A DNA stretch of 6,193 bases from Candidatus Latescibacterota bacterium (GTDB lineage: Bacteria > Latescibacterota > UBA2968 > UBA8231): assembly GCA_003529325.1 (NCBI GenBank), contig DPVW01000417.1, positions 1-6,193 of the forward strand, written 5' to 3'. A program made the position numbers and the translations under genes. Shown one piece after another: positions 1 to 6,193 of the stretch. Within the stretch, counting starts at the first letter, position 1. The number at the start of each line of letters is the position of its first letter. The notes under the pieces are model-generated. The model saw nothing but the letters and a program-made list of their open reading frames with translations. It did no database searches and was not told the DNA's origin.

Positions 1-1129
1 CCACGGCCAACGACAGTCTGAACTGTTCCACGGCTCGTGCGGCAATACCCACCTGCGAGTAGACCCTGCCGATTTCGAAACGGGCCCGGGCATCGTGGGG
101 ATCCCCCTCCAACACGGTGCGCCAACGGCGAATCGCATCGACGTGACCGTTGAGCGATTCGAAGGTTCGCATGGCGGCGCCGGCTTGTTTGGTCTTGCCC
201 TGTTTCTGGTAGGCCAGCGCCAGGTGATAGTGGGCCTCGTGGTCAAGTGGCTCGAGTCGGATCGCCTTGTGCAGGGCCTGGGTAGCAGGCTCGAACTGCC
301 CCTGGCTCGCATGGATCTGACCGAGTCCACGATAGGCGTCGGCCGAGGTAGAATCCGCAACTGTCGCCCTGTGGAAGGCCTCCTCAGCCTCCTGATAACG
401 TCCCAGGCGATGGAATGCCCAGCCCAGACTGAGATGCGGCAGTGCCTGATCGGGATCTTGCGTGACCGCTTGCCGCAGAATCTGCACGGCCTCTTCGCAT
501 CGACCCAGTTTGATGCAGTAGATATCTCCCAGGGCGTGGTAGGGCAACAGATACTCCGCGTCCAGACGGATCGCTTCATGCATCTGCAGAGCTGCCTCTT
601 CGTAGGCGCTTTCCTGCGCCATGGCGACACCCAGGTTGTAGTGCGACGGCGCATGACCGGGGGAGATCGACAGGGCACGACGGTAGACATTGCGAGCCTC
701 CCCATAACGCTCGAGGCGCAGATATACGGCGCCGAGTCCCTGTAGCCCGTCCACCAGATCGGGGGCTCCCTCGAGGGCCCTCATATAGGCGTCGATCGCT
801 TGTTCAAAATCCCCTCTTTTGGCGCGTATCCGGGCTACGCCCACGTGGGCGTCGGCGTGATTGGGGTCGACGGCGAGGATCCGCTGAAAGCACGTCCGTG
901 CTTCATCATATCGGGCTTGCCGGTAGAGCAGAGCGCCGAGTTTGTAACGAGCCGCCGTGTCCGCCGGCGCGATCTCCAGCCGACGCCGGTAGTCGCTTTC
1001 CAGTGCGATCGGATCTTCCGGACTCGGTTGCTCTCGGGCGGGTGTATCACAAGCGATTCCCTGCAACAGGAGCACGGCGCACAACACCCCGAAGACGGCG
1101 GCCCTTCGTACTGTCCGGAAGTGGTCCAT
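1..1129 (-). CDS. TPR-repeat protein, exported, putative lipoprotein (3' end cut by window)
   Basis: Reading the reverse strand from ATG at 1129 gives 376 codons with no stop before the left edge, so the C-terminus is missing. The N-terminus has a basic stretch (R5, R8, R9), a hydrophobic core at about residues 11-24 and a cysteine at 27 in the context GIAC. That suggests a lipoprotein, although Gln at -4 and Gly at -3 make the lipobox imperfect. After a Pro/Glu-rich linker come about eight tetratricopeptide repeats from residue 58, mostly 34 residues apart; clear ones begin near 92, 126, 160, 194, 229 and 263. They show the usual LG...Y, EA and A...P positions. A final repeat runs off the window near 345-376. 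TPRs form a helical protein-binding solenoid, so this is probably a periplasmic or membrane-anchored scaffold with no catalytic role seen. It lies 8 bases downstream of the CRTAC1-like gene on the same strand, so the two are probably co-transcribed. No good ribosome site is seen: AGGA lies about 15 bases upstream of the ATG. The partner is unknown. Confidence 0.9.
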   Translation of the reverse strand, partial: MDHFRTVRRAAVFGVLCAVLLLQGIACDTPAREQPSPEDPIALESDYRRRLEIAPADTAARYKLGALLYRQARYDEARTCFQRILAVDPNHADAHVGVARIRAKRGDFEQAIDAYMRALEGAPDLVDGLQGLGAVYLRLERYGEARNVYRRALSISPGHAPSHYNLGVAMAQESAYEEAALQMHEAIRLDAEYLLPYHALGDIYCIKLGRCEEAVQILRQAVTQDPDQALPHLSLGWAFHRLGRYQEAEEAFHRATVADSTSADAYRGLGQIHASQGQFEPATQALHKAIRLEPLDHEAHYHLALAYQKQGKTKQAGAAMRTFESLNGHVDAIRRWRTVLEGDPHDARARFEIGRVYSQVGIAARAVEQFRLSLAV

Positions 1130-1137
1130 GTCAGTGG

Positions 1138-2826
1138 CTATTGTCCTGGCTCGGTGGCGACGAGGATCTGATCGACCGCCACCTGTCGCAGAATCTGTTC
1201 GATGCCACTGGGCCAGTGGATCTCGACACGGTCGGCGATCTGTGCGCTTCCCAAACCGAAGTGAACTCGCAGATCACTCTGTGAGAGATAACTGCTGCCA
1301 CTGCGGACCTCCCTGATCTGGGTCACGCCTCCGGTTACCACTTTGATCCTTGCGCCGATGCCATCACGGTTGCTGGCGCCGCCCACGGTTCGGATCGACA
1401 ACCAATGGTTGCGATTGCCACCGTCGTTGCGCAGCAAGCTACCCCGTTGACCACTGTTGGAGACAAAGATGTCCAGGTCGCCGTCGTTGTCGTAGTCGGC
1501 AATGGCCGAACCCCTGCCCACCTTGGCCGGTTCAAGCCCTGCCCCCACTTCATCGGTCACGTCGACGAATACTCCGTCGCCGCTATTTTGAAAAAACTGG
1601 TCACGCTGGGCGTAGGTGGTGGCACCGTCAAACTCCTGCACCAGGGGGTGCACGTGTCCGTTGGCGAGGAAGAGATCCAGGTCGGCATCGTTGTCGTAAT
1701 CGAGGAAGCCCGTGCCGAATGTGAGTGTGCGCAGAGTGGGCTCCCCCAGACCTGAGGGGAAGGTGACATCAGCAAACTGGCTGTTGCCGTCGTTGCGATA
1801 CAACCGACAACTCTCCCATTGGAAGTTGCAGACCACGAGGTCTGTATCACCGTCGAGATCGAAGTCACCAAAGTCGGTTCCCATGCCGGCCTCCGGCCGC
1901 GCATTGTCGCTGAGGGCGACGCCGGAAATCAGCCCGACTTCTTCGAAATGTCCCGTGCCATCGTTACGGAACAGAAAATTGGCGGTCATGTCGTTGGCAA
2001 CATACAGATCGGTGTCTCCGTCCCCATCGTAGTCACTGAAGACGACACCAAGCTGACGGCCGGAGTCCCGGTATAATCCTGCGGACCTCGTGGCATCGGC
2101 AAAGACCCCGTCACCCTCGTTCATGTAGAGGATACCTGAGTCGCCATCGTACTGTGTCGGTGCACAGTAGACCGGAATCTCCCCTCGGTAACATCTTTCC
2201 TCCTGTAGACTGATTCTGGCATTGTTTGCTGCATACAGATCTAGTTCACCGTCATTGTCCACATCGGCAAAGGCAGCACTCGTGCTCATGCGCGAATCGC
2301 CAGTTCCCGACCTACGGGTCACATCCTCAAAGGCTCCTGCACCATCGTTGTGATATAGTACATTGGAGCCGAAGTTGGTGACATACAGATCTACTTTGCC
2401 GTCGTTGTCATAGTCACCGACACAGCTGCCCAAACCGTAGCCTGGATCACCTGTTCCCGTCATATGTGTGACATCACCGAAGGTTGAGTTGCCGTTGTTG
2501 CGATACAGCATATTGGTCGGGGGGGTGGCCGATGAATACCCCGGTAGCGGGGCGCCGTTCACCAGGTAGAGATCCTGAAAGCCGTCGCCATCATAGTCCA
2601 GGAAGGCGGCACCGGAGCCGTAGGTCTCAACGTAGTGATATCCGCCACTGGCACCGGTGACATGCTGGAAATCGATACCCACATGCTTGGCTACCTCCAC
2701 AAAAACAGGACCACGTCGCCCTGAGCCGAGGTCGTCGCCTTTTTCCTGACAACCCGTGTGGGTGGCGATGACCCACAGCGAAAGCCAGATCACCAGCGCT
2801 ATACGCACACCACGGAGACTACACAT
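1138..2826 (-). CDS. CRTAC1-family FG-GAP/VCBS-repeat protein with C-terminal ASPIC/UnbV domain
   Basis: This is a 562-residue exported protein. Residues 1-26 form a signal peptide (R5, R8, hydrophobic 9-21, then HTGC with Cys26). It is a possible lipoprotein, but His at -3 is unusual. Seven FG-GAP/VCBS repeats with the calcium-type core DxDxDGxxDL(Y/F) lie near residues 74-90, 136-151, 185-201, 262-278, 318-334, 374-390 and 441-457. They predict a seven-bladed integrin-like propeller. Residues 475-556 match the ASPIC/UnbV domain (SNRDGIGA, then RSGSSYLSQSD, HFGLG and HWPSG). A family motif with C212 and C221 (CYRGEIPVYCAP) sits between blades 3 and 4, and C333/C340 lie in blade 5. Family members are extracellular or periplasmic and act in binding or adhesion; no enzymatic activity is evident. 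An in-frame TGA lies 12 bases before the ATG, so 2826 is the most upstream start; GTG at codon 7 (2808) is an alternative. Neither has a clear ribosome site. The TPR gene follows after 8 bases. Confidence 0.93.
   Translation of the reverse strand: MCSLRGVRIALVIWLSLWVIATHTGCQEKGDDLGSGRRGPVFVEVAKHVGIDFQHVTGASGGYHYVETYGSGAAFLDYDGDGFQDLYLVNGAPLPGYSSATPPTNMLYRNNGNSTFGDVTHMTGTGDPGYGLGSCVGDYDNDGKVDLYVTNFGSNVLYHNDGAGAFEDVTRRSGTGDSRMSTSAAFADVDNDGELDLYAANNARISLQEERCYRGEIPVYCAPTQYDGDSGILYMNEGDGVFADATRSAGLYRDSGRQLGVVFSDYDGDGDTDLYVANDMTANFLFRNDGTGHFEEVGLISGVALSDNARPEAGMGTDFGDFDLDGDTDLVVCNFQWESCRLYRNDGNSQFADVTFPSGLGEPTLRTLTFGTGFLDYDNDADLDLFLANGHVHPLVQEFDGATTYAQRDQFFQNSGDGVFVDVTDEVGAGLEPAKVGRGSAIADYDNDGDLDIFVSNSGQRGSLLRNDGGNRNHWLSIRTVGGASNRDGIGARIKVVTGGVTQIREVRSGSSYLSQSDLRVHFGLGSAQIADRVEIHWPSGIEQILRQVAVDQILVATEPGQ
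2814..2817 (+). promoter_or_regulatory. Ribosome binding site (GGAG) fixing the amidohydrolase start
   Basis: GGAG ends 7 bases before ATG 2825, which is ideal Shine-Dalgarno spacing. It supports that start over the longer in-frame reading that begins at ATG 2756. The site lies inside the first codons of the opposite-strand gene. Confidence 0.75.
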
Positions 2827-2827
2827 G
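2824..2827. other. Interlocked divergent start codons (CATG)
   Basis: The palindrome CATG carries the plus-strand ATG at 2825-2827 and the minus-strand ATG at 2826-2824. The two divergent genes therefore share two base pairs of their start codons and have no intergenic DNA. Promoters for each arm must lie inside the opposite gene unless the minus gene starts at the GTG at 2808. I looked for sigma70-like boxes on both sides and found no convincing pair. Confidence 0.6.
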
Positions 2828-3637
2828 ATCGTCGATACTCACATCCACCTGTATGATCCATTCAAACCTGAGGGTGCACCCTGGCCCGATCCCGAGGACG
2901 AGATCTACCAGACGACACTGCCTGAACGATGTAAGGAGCAAGCGGTCCCGGTAGGCGTGGACGGCGCCATCGTTGTCGAGTGCAGTGACTGGGTCGAGGA
3001 CAACCAATGGGTGCTGGATTGCGCCGAAAAGGAATCCTTCATCTTCGGACTGGTGGGCAACCTCGACATCCATGACGATGATTTCAGGGCGAATCTCGAA
3101 CGCTTCGACAAGAACCCACTTTTCCGCGGTATCCGTGGACGCTTGCGCAAAGCGGATGACCTCGATGGCCTGCGCGACCTCGCGGCGAGAGATCTTTCCC
3201 TGGACCTGTCACTGAACGATCAGACATTCACGATTGCTGAGAGTATACCCGACCTCCGAATCATCATCAATCACTGCGCCGGCATCAAGATGAACGGTGA
3301 GGATCCAGAGCTGGATACCGTCGATCGAATGCGTCGCACCGCCGAGTATCCGAACATCTTCTGCAAACTCTCCGGGATGATGGACCTGCGCTGCACGATC
3401 CGGCCGGCGCCCAAAGAGGTCGGCCACTACGCACCCTACCTCGACCTGCTATGGGATGCCTTCGGCGAGGACCGCATGATCTTCGGCAGCGACTGGCCCG
3501 TCTCCGATCGTAGTGGTCGTACGTATGCTGAAGTGCTGCAACTGGCCCAGCAATACGTCGCCACGAAGCCCGCGTCGGCGGAGGCCAAGGTCTTTGCCGA
3601 GAACGCGCGTCGCGTCTACCGATGGAACGAACGTTAG
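2825..3637 (+). CDS. Amidohydrolase 2 family (COG3618) metal-dependent hydrolase, lactonase-like
   Basis: This 270-residue protein has the normal length for COG3618 TIM-barrel hydrolases, which include L-fuconolactonase, 2-pyrone-4,6-dicarboxylate lactonase and 4-sulfomuconolactone hydrolase. The start MIVDTHIHLYDP places the HxH motif on strand 1 (H6, H8). Further family landmarks are FRGIRG (100-105), NHCAG (149-153), the FCKLSG motif (179-184, K181) and FGSDWP (220-225) with the catalytic Asp223. These residues make an active enzyme likely, probably hydrolysing a lactone or related ester bond; the substrate cannot be read from the sequence. There is no signal peptide, so it is probably cytoplasmic, unlike every other product in the window. 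The start at 2825 is chosen because GGAG sits 7 bases upstream and the HxH motif begins right after it, as is usual in the family; the 23-residue extension from ATG 2756 has no such support. Its 3' end overlaps the next gene by 16 bases if that gene starts at ATG 3622, which suggests an operon. Confidence 0.92.
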   Translation: MIVDTHIHLYDPFKPEGAPWPDPEDEIYQTTLPERCKEQAVPVGVDGAIVVECSDWVEDNQWVLDCAEKESFIFGLVGNLDIHDDDFRANLERFDKNPLFRGIRGRLRKADDLDGLRDLAARDLSLDLSLNDQTFTIAESIPDLRIIINHCAGIKMNGEDPELDTVDRMRRTAEYPNIFCKLSGMMDLRCTIRPAPKEVGHYAPYLDLLWDAFGEDRMIFGSDWPVSDRSGRTYAEVLQLAQQYVATKPASAEAKVFAENARRVYRWNER

Positions 3638-5304
3638 CGACGGCAGCAGGTCGCGTGCGCCCTATCCGTGTGACAGTCCTGTGTCTTGCTGTCGTTTGCT
3701 GTGTTCCCCGATACGGGGTCACCGAGACACCGGCGCCTCTGTTCGTGGACGTTGCCACCAAAGCGGGCCTGACAAAGGGCCACACCGGCGGCGCCAGAGA
3801 GAAAGAGTTCGTCGTGGAGGCCAAAGGTGGGGGCGTCGCCTTCGTGGACTTCGATGACGACGGCGATCTGGATATATACTGGGTTAACGGTTCGTCACTG
3901 GACAAGCCAGAAGAGGGCCACGGCAATCTCTTATACAGGAATGACGGAGTCGGAGCCTTTGCCGACGTAACCACCGCTCAAGCTGTCTCCGGCAGCGGTT
4001 GGGGCATGGGGATCGTCTGTGCTGATTTCGACAACGATGGCGACCAGGACCTCTACATCACCAGTCTGCAGGCCAATCTCCTCTACCTCAATGAGGGCGG
4101 TCGATTCGTCGAGGTCGCCCACAGCGCGCACGTCGCCGTGCCCCATTGGAGCACGGGCGCTGCCTTCGCCGACTATGATCTCGACGGAGATCTCGATCTT
4201 TATGTCGCCAACTACATCGAGTTCAGGCGTGCAGAAATCGCCCCCCTCGGCGCCAAGTGGAAAGGTGTGGATGTCTTCGTCGGTCCAAATGCCCTACCGG
4301 CGGCGCCGGATGTGTTCTTCCGCAACGAGGGCGATGGCACCTTCTCCGACCAGACCACCTGGGCCCGACTCGCCCACCCCTCTCCAGGCTTCGGACTGGG
4401 AGTACTGTTCGCCGATACCGACCAAGACGGCGACGCCGACCTCTATGTAGCAAATGACTCGAGCCCGAATTTCCTCTATCAGAATCGGGGCGACGGCCGT
4501 TTCACCGACGTCTCCTTGCCATCCAACACGGCGTACGGGGCCAGGGGTGAGTTGCAGGCAGGCATGGGTGTCGCCTGGGGCGACTACGATGCGGATGCCC
4601 TCCCCGACCTCTTCGTCACCCACTTCGAAGGCGAGTACAACACGCTGTATCACAACCAGGGCGGCGGCCACTTCGCCCCACTCAGCTTCGAGGCACTGCT
4701 GGCTCAGGCGAGTTTGCCCTTCGTCGGCTTTGGCACGGGTTTCTTCGACCATGATAACGATGGCGACCTGGACCTGCTGGTGGCCAACGGTCACGTCTAT
4801 CCTCAGATTGAGTTTGCCGGCACCGGCTCGAGTTACGCCCAACCCAACCAGCTCTTCGACAATACAGGGGATGGGCGCTTCCAACTTCTCTTGCCTCAAT
4901 CTGGGGACAGCCTGGGTAGTGCTCGTGTCAGCCGCGGTTCGAGTATCGGCGATTACGACGACGATGGGGACCTGGACATCCTGATTGCCAATCTCGACGA
5001 CCGACCATCGCTGCTGAGAAATGACGTGGGCAACCGCAACAACTGGCTGGGCATCAAGCTGATCGGCAGGTCGAGCAACCGGGACGGTATCGGGGCACAC
5101 GTGCGCCTGGTGGCAGGAGGCAGCGTACAGATCCGTGACGCCATTCGTGGTAGCAGTTTTCTGTCCAGCCAGGACCCGCGCCTGCATTTCGGCCTCGGCG
5201 CAGTGACAGAAGTCGATACCCTGGAGGTGCGCTGGCCCGGCGGTGGCGTGCAACGTCTGCTGGAGATGAAGGTCAACCGCTACCACGTCGTGACCGAATG
5301 GTGA
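3622..5304 (+). CDS. Second CRTAC1-family FG-GAP/VCBS-repeat protein with ASPIC/UnbV domain
   Basis: This is a 560-residue exported protein, paralogous to the minus-strand gene at 1138-2826. A hydrophobic signal core lies at about residues 17-28 after Arg-rich residues (R11, R13, R16). Seven DxDxDGDxDL-type repeats lie near 73-89, 131-147, 181-197, 262-278, 318-333, 374-390 and 441-457, predicting a calcium-binding seven-bladed propeller. The fifth repeat is degenerate (DYDADALPDL, lacking the core Gly). Residues 475-557 are the ASPIC/UnbV domain (SNRDGIGA, IRGSSFLSSQD, HFGLG, RWPGG). Repeats 4 to 7 sit at the same residue numbers as in the paralogue. The inter-blade motif (KWKGVDVFVGP, 212-222) lacks both cysteines found in the paralogue. 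The start is uncertain: ATG 3622 overlaps the amidohydrolase by 16 bases without a ribosome site. GTG 3655 (codon 12) would remove the overlap, follow a weak CAGCAGG at 3644-3650 and give a more typical signal peptide. It is probably a secreted or periplasmic binding protein; its ligand is unknown. Confidence 0.93.
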   Translation: MERTLATAAGRVRPIRVTVLCLAVVCCVPRYGVTETPAPLFVDVATKAGLTKGHTGGAREKEFVVEAKGGGVAFVDFDDDGDLDIYWVNGSSLDKPEEGHGNLLYRNDGVGAFADVTTAQAVSGSGWGMGIVCADFDNDGDQDLYITSLQANLLYLNEGGRFVEVAHSAHVAVPHWSTGAAFADYDLDGDLDLYVANYIEFRRAEIAPLGAKWKGVDVFVGPNALPAAPDVFFRNEGDGTFSDQTTWARLAHPSPGFGLGVLFADTDQDGDADLYVANDSSPNFLYQNRGDGRFTDVSLPSNTAYGARGELQAGMGVAWGDYDADALPDLFVTHFEGEYNTLYHNQGGGHFAPLSFEALLAQASLPFVGFGTGFFDHDNDGDLDLLVANGHVYPQIEFAGTGSSYAQPNQLFDNTGDGRFQLLLPQSGDSLGSARVSRGSSIGDYDDDGDLDILIANLDDRPSLLRNDVGNRNNWLGIKLIGRSSNRDGIGAHVRLVAGGSVQIRDAIRGSSFLSSQDPRLHFGLGAVTEVDTLEVRWPGGGVQRLLEMKVNRYHVVTEW

Positions 5305-5309
5305 GAGGA
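5304..5309 (+). promoter_or_regulatory. Ribosome binding site (AGAGGA) for the metallo-beta-lactamase-fold gene
   Basis: AGAGGA begins on the last base of the upstream stop codon and ends 8 bases before ATG 5318. It supports that start and translation from a shared message with the upstream CRTAC1-like gene. Confidence 0.75.
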
Positions 5310-5317
5310 CGTCAGGC

Positions 5318-6193
5318 ATGCAACTGATCGTTGCTCTCAGCACACTCATCTGCCTTACCACTGCCGTGGCGGTTTGCTCCGAACCGGATTCCGAAGGACT
5401 CCGGACCGTACAGGTCAGGGACAACATCTATATGGTGAATGGCGCCGGGGGCAATGTTGGCGTCTCGATCGGCGCCGACGGTGTTCTGCTCGTCGACAGC
5501 AAACCGGCGCAGCTGACACATGGGCTGCGCACCGCCCTGATCGGACTGCAAGGGGGCCGACTGGTCTACCTGCTCAATACCCACTTCCACCCCGACCACG
5601 TAGGTGGCAATCCGGAGTTAGGAACACAGGGTACCATCATAGCCCACAGCCGCACCCGCCAGCGTCTGGTTACGGGTCCGGAACCCATGAAGCGATTCTT
5701 TCAAGCCCCTCCGGAAGCAGGGCTGCCTGAGGTCACCTTTGAAGAATCACTTTCCCTGCACTTCAATGGCGAAACGATCACAGCCACTCATTATCCCCAC
5801 AGCCACACCGACGGGGACATTGCCATCTCGTTCACCGGAAGCAACGTCGTCCACCTGGGCGACCTGTTCTTCAACGGTCTCTTCCCATTTGTCGATCTGG
5901 ACTACGGCGGCGACGTGGAGGGTCTGACGCGAGTTGTCGCCAGCCTCGTGGAGGAATTGGCAGCTGACACGAAGATCATTCCAGGGCACGGACCGCTGGG
6001 AACGCTCGACGATCTGAAGCTCTACCACCGCATGCTGGTCGAGACGACGGCGACGATACGAGCGGCAATGCAGGCCGGAAAAAGCCTGCGACAGATCCAA
6101 CAGGAAGGTTTGCCGGAAGAATGGCGGGACTGGGATTGGCCCTACGTCCCCACCCGGCGGTGGATCGAGATCGTCTATTGGAGTCTCGGGCGC
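5318..6193 (+). CDS. Exported metallo-beta-lactamase-fold hydrolase (3' end cut by window)
   Basis: From ATG 5318 there are 292 codons without a stop before the right edge. An N-terminal hydrophobic stretch (residues 3-19, with AVA near 16-18) looks like a signal peptide, although its n-region has no Lys or Arg. The complete metal-binding set of the fold is visible. THFHPDH gives H89, H91, D93 and H94; HSHTDGD gives H163; GDLFF gives the bridging D182; PGHGP gives H224. A binuclear, probably zinc, hydrolase is therefore expected in the periplasm or outside the cell. The spacing and the HTDGD form resemble the periplasmic SoxH/quinoprotein-relay type MBL proteins more than true class B beta-lactamases. 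The substrate cannot be inferred, and no claim of antibiotic resistance is warranted. Helical residues 230-290 after the last ligand suggest that only a short tail is missing. It begins 13 bases after the upstream CRTAC1-like gene with a good AGAGGA site, so it is probably the third gene of the plus-strand operon. Confidence 0.92.
   Translation, partial: MQLIVALSTLICLTTAVAVCSEPDSEGLRTVQVRDNIYMVNGAGGNVGVSIGADGVLLVDSKPAQLTHGLRTALIGLQGGRLVYLLNTHFHPDHVGGNPELGTQGTIIAHSRTRQRLVTGPEPMKRFFQAPPEAGLPEVTFEESLSLHFNGETITATHYPHSHTDGDIAISFTGSNVVHLGDLFFNGLFPFVDLDYGGDVEGLTRVVASLVEELAADTKIIPGHGPLGTLDDLKLYHRMLVETTATIRAAMQAGKSLRQIQQEGLPEEWRDWDWPYVPTRRWIEIVYWSLGR

Noticed and set aside
95..745. 216-residue plus-strand open frame in the first kilobase
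   Set aside because: It lies antisense to the TPR gene, whose reverse-strand reading shows regular 34-residue repeats. The plus-strand product has no recognisable pattern.
1586..1600. Short T-run/A-run palindrome (ttttgaaaa) as a possible terminator
   Set aside because: It encodes Phe-Gln-Asn inside the CRTAC1-like gene and lacks a GC-rich stem followed by a T-run.
1350..2076. Several plus-strand open frames within the minus-strand CRTAC1-like gene
   Set aside because: They are shadows caused by high GC and the repeated Asp-loop codons; no domain or ribosome site supports them.
2756..2824. N-terminal extension of the amidohydrolase from ATG 2756
   Set aside because: The 23 extra residues are antisense to the signal peptide of the neighbouring gene. 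The GGAG site and the family-typical VDTHIH start favour ATG 2825.
3841..4980. Recurrent GAC/GAT-GGC motifs that look like dispersed DNA repeats
   Set aside because: They are the in-frame FG-GAP calcium loops, spaced irregularly by about 150-240 bases. They are not a CRISPR array or tandem repeat.
4294..5427. 377-residue minus-strand open frame with hydrophobic VAIVIMV-like stretches
   Set aside because: It is antisense to the second CRTAC1-like gene and the MBL start. The repeated Val/Ile runs are the reverse complement of Asp/Gly-rich calcium loops (GAC/GAT codons), not membrane segments.
5318..6193. Antibiotic-resistance metallo-beta-lactamase
   Set aside because: Only the fold and metal ligands are shared. 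The HTDGD form and overall pattern fit the broad exported MBL-hydrolase group, and the context holds no resistance genes.

Overview
The window is a densely packed, GC-rich bacterial segment with no RNA genes, mobile elements or CRISPR. It contains five protein genes and almost no non-coding DNA. Exported proteins with cleavable or lipoprotein-like signals point to a Gram-negative-type envelope. The family mix is TPR lipoprotein, CRTAC1-type FG-GAP/ASPIC-UnbV proteins, COG3618 amidohydrolase and exported metallo-beta-lactamase fold. That mix is typical of environmental lineages such as Planctomycetota, Acidobacteriota, Latescibacterota or marine Proteobacteria; I cannot assign a phylum from sequence alone.

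Layout. On the minus strand, a 562-residue CRTAC1-family FG-GAP/ASPIC-UnbV protein (1138-2826) is followed after 8 bases by a TPR-repeat putative lipoprotein (1129 down to the left edge, where it is cut). On the plus strand, a COG3618/Amidohydro_2 hydrolase (2825-3637) is followed by a second CRTAC1-family protein (3622-5304). Then, after 13 bases, comes an exported metallo-beta-lactamase-fold protein (5318 to the right edge, cut). The two arms are divergent and their start codons interlock on the palindrome CATG at 2824-2827, so there is no intergenic space at the divergence point.

How the genes may work together. Two paralogous, probably calcium-binding beta-propeller proteins of almost equal length are placed one in each arm. 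They are accompanied by a periplasmic TPR scaffold, a probably cytoplasmic TIM-barrel hydrolase/lactonase and an exported binuclear-metal hydrolase. The tight spacing argues for two short operons, probably co-regulated. A joint function (for example surface binding plus hydrolysis of an external substrate) is inference only; nothing in the sequence identifies the substrate. The most notable points are the interlocked divergent starts, the opposed paralogue pair with a cysteine-bearing motif kept in one copy and lost in the other, and the pairing of TPR and ASPIC-UnbV genes.
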